Shown here in pieces: positions 61,419 through 64,000 of a stretch of 64,000 bases of DNA. Every line of letters begins with the position of its first letter. The stretch's first letter is position 1. The stretch is from assembly GCF_004004565.1 (NCBI RefSeq), contig NZ_SACM01000001.1, forward strand, positions 868,001 through 932,000, written 5' to 3'. A model generated the notes under the pieces. It was not told the DNA's origin. It was given only the letters and a program-made list of their open reading frames with translations, and did no database searches. The stretch comes from Inhella crocodyli. Its GTDB lineage: Bacteria; Pseudomonadota; Gammaproteobacteria; Burkholderiales; Burkholderiaceae_C. The position numbers and the translations under genes were made by a program.

Positions 61419-64000
61419 ATGACCCGACTCCGCGCCCTCAGTGCCGCCATCCTTCTGGGCTGCGCGCTGGCCACCCCCGTCGTGGCCCAAGACGCCCGCA
61501 AGGCCAGCCAGTTTTACGAAGACGCGCTCAAGCGCTACCAGGGCAAAGACCTGGACGGCGCCACCATCCAGCTCAAAAACGCCCTGCTGGCCGACCGCAA
61601 GATGCTGGCGGCCCACCTGCTGCTGGGCAAGGTGGCCTTGGAAAACTCCAACCCCGGCGCCGCCGAGGCCGCCCTGGGGGAGGCCTTGCAACTCGGCGCC
61701 AGCCCCAGCGAGGTGGTGGCCCTGCTGGCGCAGGCCATGATGATGCAGGGCAAGCAGCCCAGCATGCTGGCCGACGAGCGCCTGCAACCCGCGGGCCTGC
61801 CACCCGGGGCCCAGGCCGATCTGCTGCTGGCCCGCGCGGCCGCCCAGTCGGACCTGGGGGACGTCCGTGCGGCCCTGGCCTCCATTGAAGGGGCTCGCCG
61901 CCTCACGCCCGAGCGCGCCGACAGTTGGCTCGTGGAAGTGCCTTTGCGCATCCGGGCCCAGGCCTGGCCCGAAGCCCGCCACGCGGCCGATCAAGCGCTG
62001 CGATTGGCGCCCCAGTCGGTCGAAGCGCTCTACCTGCGCGCCTCGGTGCTGCACGCCCAAGGGGACCTGAAGGGCGCCTTTGAAGGCTACCGGCAGGCGC
62101 TGGCGCGGGAGCCCCAGCACCTCGAAGCACTGGTGGCCTTCGTCGGCTTGGCCATCGACACCGACCAGATCGACGCGGCGCGCGAGCAGGTCGCGGTGTT
62201 GCAACGGGTTCACCCCCGCGACCCCCGCGGCGCCTACCTTCGGGCCTTGTTGGCGGCGCGCGATGGCCAGAAGGACGTGGCCAATGCGGCCTTGCGCAGC
62301 GTGGTCGAGCTCATCGACCCGGTGCCCATCGACCGCATCCGCTTCCGCCCCCAGCTCTTGTTGCTGGCCGCCATGTCGCATTACGCGCTGGAGCAGCCGG
62401 ACAAGGCCAAGCCCTACCTGGAGTACGTCGTCCGCCAGCAGCCAAAGAGCCCGGTGGTCAAACTGCTGGCGCAGGTGCTGTTCGACGGTGGACAGATCGA
62501 GAACGGCATCCAGGTGTTGGAGGCCTACCTGCGCCACCAACCGCAGGACAGCCAGGCCCTGGCCTTGATGGCCATCGGCCACACGGCCGCAGGGCGGCAC
62601 GCCAAGTCCATGGCCCTGATGCAGCAGGCACTGGCCGCCCGGGACAGCGCCGACCTGCGCGGTGCCTTGGGCCTGTCCCTGTTCCGCTCCGGCCAATTGG
62701 GGGGCGCACAGAGCCAGCTGGAAGCCGCCTACAAGAAGGACCCCAAGAACCCGCGCCACGCCCAAGCGCTGGCGATGCTGTACCTGCGACAAGGCCAAGG
62801 CAAGGCCGCCGTCGCCGTGGCCCAAACCCTGGCCCAGACCGACGCCAGCCAACCCAGCTTCCAACACCTGTTGGGCATGGCCTTGGCCGCCGCAGGCGAT
62901 GCCAAAGGCGCTCGGCAAGCGTTCGAGGCCGCGCTGAAGCTCGACCCCAGGGCCTTGGAGCCCCAGGTGAGCTTGGCCCGCCTCGAGGCGCAAAGCGGCC
63001 AACTCGACGCCGCCCAGCGGCGTTTGCAAGCCTTGCACGACAAGAACGAAAGTGCCGTCGAACCGCTGATGGAACTGGCCCGGGTGGCCCAGTTGCGACG
63101 CCAGCCGGAAGAGGCTGCGCGCTGGTTGGAGCGCGCCGCCGCGGTGGCACCGCAACGGGACGTTCGTGCCAGCTTCGCCCTGGTGGACGTGCTCCTCAAC
63201 CAACGCCAAACCGCGCGCGCGGTGACGGCCGCCAACCAACTCGTGGCCCGGGTGCCCGAGGACCCAGCCGCCCTGCAGGCGCAGGCCTTGGCGCTGTTGG
63301 CCTCGGGCGACGCCAAGGCCGCGCGCCCAGTCTTGGTCAATGCCGCCCGCCGGCAGGCACCCGACGCGGTGCTGCTCACGGAAATTGCGTCTCTGCAACT
63401 GCGCGCCGACGACACGGCCGGGGCGGCTTACACCTTGGAAAAGGTCTTCCAGGTGCAGCGCGAGCACCCGCCCGCCCTGTTGTTGATGGCCTCGATCGAC
63501 CTGCGCAATGGGCAACTGGACAAGGCCGAGGGGCGCCTGAAGCAGTTGCTGGCCTTGCGCGGCAAGTCGGCGGCCACGCACCTGCTGGCGGCCGACGTCG
63601 CGATGGCACGCCGCGACCCGGCCAAGGCCCTGGCGGCGCTGCGCAAAGCCCACGAGGTGCAACCTGGCACGGGCACCGTCATGCGCCTCTTCATCCACCA
63701 GGTCCAGCACGGGTCGGCCCCAGCGGCCATCGGCCTGGCCGAATCCTGGTTGGCCAAGAACCCCCAGGACGCGGCCGTTCGCGAAGCCCTGGCCAACCAA
63801 TGGGCCTCGATGTCGCAATGGGGTCCCGCCAAAGCCCAGTACGAGCGCTTGCTCCAGAGCCAGCCGCGCAACGCCACCCTGTTGAACCACTACGCCAACG
63901 TGCTTCTCGGCCTGAAGGACCTGAAGGCGGCGCAGGCGGCCGCCGAGCGCGCACGGCAAGCCCAGCCGGAGCAGCCAATGGTCCTCGACACCCTCGGCTG
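61419..64000 (+). CDS. Long TPR-repeat protein, PrsT-like (PEP-CTERM/exosortase-associated), 3' end outside window
   Basis: The frame is open from the ATG at 61419 to the right edge: 860 codons without a stop. The exported N-terminus MTRLRALSAAILLGCALATP has a possible lipobox (LLGC, Cys15) or cleavage after VVAQ. The opening repeat, YEDALKRYQGKDLDGATIQL followed by KNALLADRKMLAAHLLLGKV, matches the first TPR of XrtA-system PrsT proteins, and about 20 more TPR units follow at 34-residue steps. The last visible residues QPEQPMVLDTLG fit the 'DTLGW' TPR typical of the family. Relation to an exosortase cannot be confirmed here. Confidence 0.8.
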   Translation, partial: MTRLRALSAAILLGCALATPVVAQDARKASQFYEDALKRYQGKDLDGATIQLKNALLADRKMLAAHLLLGKVALENSNPGAAEAALGEALQLGASPSEVVALLAQAMMMQGKQPSMLADERLQPAGLPPGAQADLLLARAAAQSDLGDVRAALASIEGARRLTPERADSWLVEVPLRIRAQAWPEARHAADQALRLAPQSVEALYLRASVLHAQGDLKGAFEGYRQALAREPQHLEALVAFVGLAIDTDQIDAAREQVAVLQRVHPRDPRGAYLRALLAARDGQKDVANAALRSVVELIDPVPIDRIRFRPQLLLLAAMSHYALEQPDKAKPYLEYVVRQQPKSPVVKLLAQVLFDGGQIENGIQVLEAYLRHQPQDSQALALMAIGHTAAGRHAKSMALMQQALAARDSADLRGALGLSLFRSGQLGGAQSQLEAAYKKDPKNPRHAQALAMLYLRQGQGKAAVAVAQTLAQTDASQPSFQHLLGMALAAAGDAKGARQAFEAALKLDPRALEPQVSLARLEAQSGQLDAAQRRLQALHDKNESAVEPLMELARVAQLRRQPEEAARWLERAAAVAPQRDVRASFALVDVLLNQRQTARAVTAANQLVARVPEDPAALQAQALALLASGDAKAARPVLVNAARRQAPDAVLLTEIASLQLRADDTAGAAYTLEKVFQVQREHPPALLLMASIDLRNGQLDKAEGRLKQLLALRGKSAATHLLAADVAMARRDPAKALAALRKAHEVQPGTGTVMRLFIHQVQHGSAPAAIGLAESWLAKNPQDAAVREALANQWASMSQWGPAKAQYERLLQSQPRNATLLNHYANVLLGLKDLKAAQAAAERARQAQPEQPMVLDTLG

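Noticed and set aside
61221-63959. 912-codon minus-strand frame
   Set aside because: Antisense to the TPR gene, which itself has a signal peptide and a clear 34-residue periodicity. The antisense product is compositionally odd.

Overview
The window reads as a chromosomal segment of a GC-rich betaproteobacterium of the order Burkholderiales. The evidence is the gene order surE-pcm-nlpD-rpoS, EF-P with Arg32 next to its rhamnosyltransferase earP, the run gyrA / DUF2059 / serC / pheA / tyrA / aroA-cmk / rpsA / ihfB / lapA / lapB, and an extracellular cyanophycinase locus. A freshwater member of the Rubrivivax-Leptothrix-Roseateles group is plausible, but this is inference. I see no rRNA, IS element, integrase or CRISPR array. 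Coding is dense: no gap without a gene exceeds 300 bases.

Layout. (1) 1-4.5 kb: the stationary-phase/repair operon surE-pcm-nlpD-rpoS-rlmD on the minus strand, and a divergent orphan NarL-type response regulator. (2) 4.5-12 kb: tRNA-His, ppiD, tRNA-Val and hupB, then pgsA, a small lipoprotein and uvrC, then earP and efp. (3) 12-25 kb: ompA, then a long plus-strand run joining DNA gyrase A, serine and aromatic amino-acid synthesis (with an aroA-cmk gene fusion), ribosomal protein S1, IHF-beta and the LPS-control proteins LapA and LapB. Many of its genes overlap by 1-11 bases. (4) 25-35 kb: an accessory surface-glycan block with a glycosyltransferase, MBOAT and SGNH acyl-transfer partners, a 2OG-Fe(II) oxygenase, a GT25 enzyme, a DUF707 protein, a SOUL protein and a GT4 enzyme, closed by msbA. 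(5) 35-43.5 kb: a patatin-like protein, dnaE, a DUF6265 protein, comEC, ridA and dsbB. (6) 43.5-52.8 kb: a minus-strand operon of secreted cyanophycinase, AstE/CphZ-type hydrolase, amino-acid ABC ATPase, AraC-type arginine regulator and two arginine succinyltransferase subunits, divergent from a TonB-dependent receptor. Together these outline a pathway for scavenging external cyanophycin. (7) 52.8-64 kb: a cysteine-synthase-like PLP enzyme, YceH, an SDR, ETF-ubiquinone oxidoreductase behind a TetR-like palindrome, an M35 protease beside a free copy of its N-terminal domain, murB, yajQ, a retropepsin-like protease, and a long PrsT-like TPR protein cut by the window edge.

The most interesting content is the cyanophycin locus with its receptor and a tiny plug-like lipoprotein. 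Next come the M35 protease with its stand-alone partner domain, the glycan-decoration block, and a recurring promoter signature (YAGAAT followed by a GC-rich discriminator) ahead of hupB, gyrA, etf-QO and cphE. Functions come from motif recognition by eye; no database search was run.
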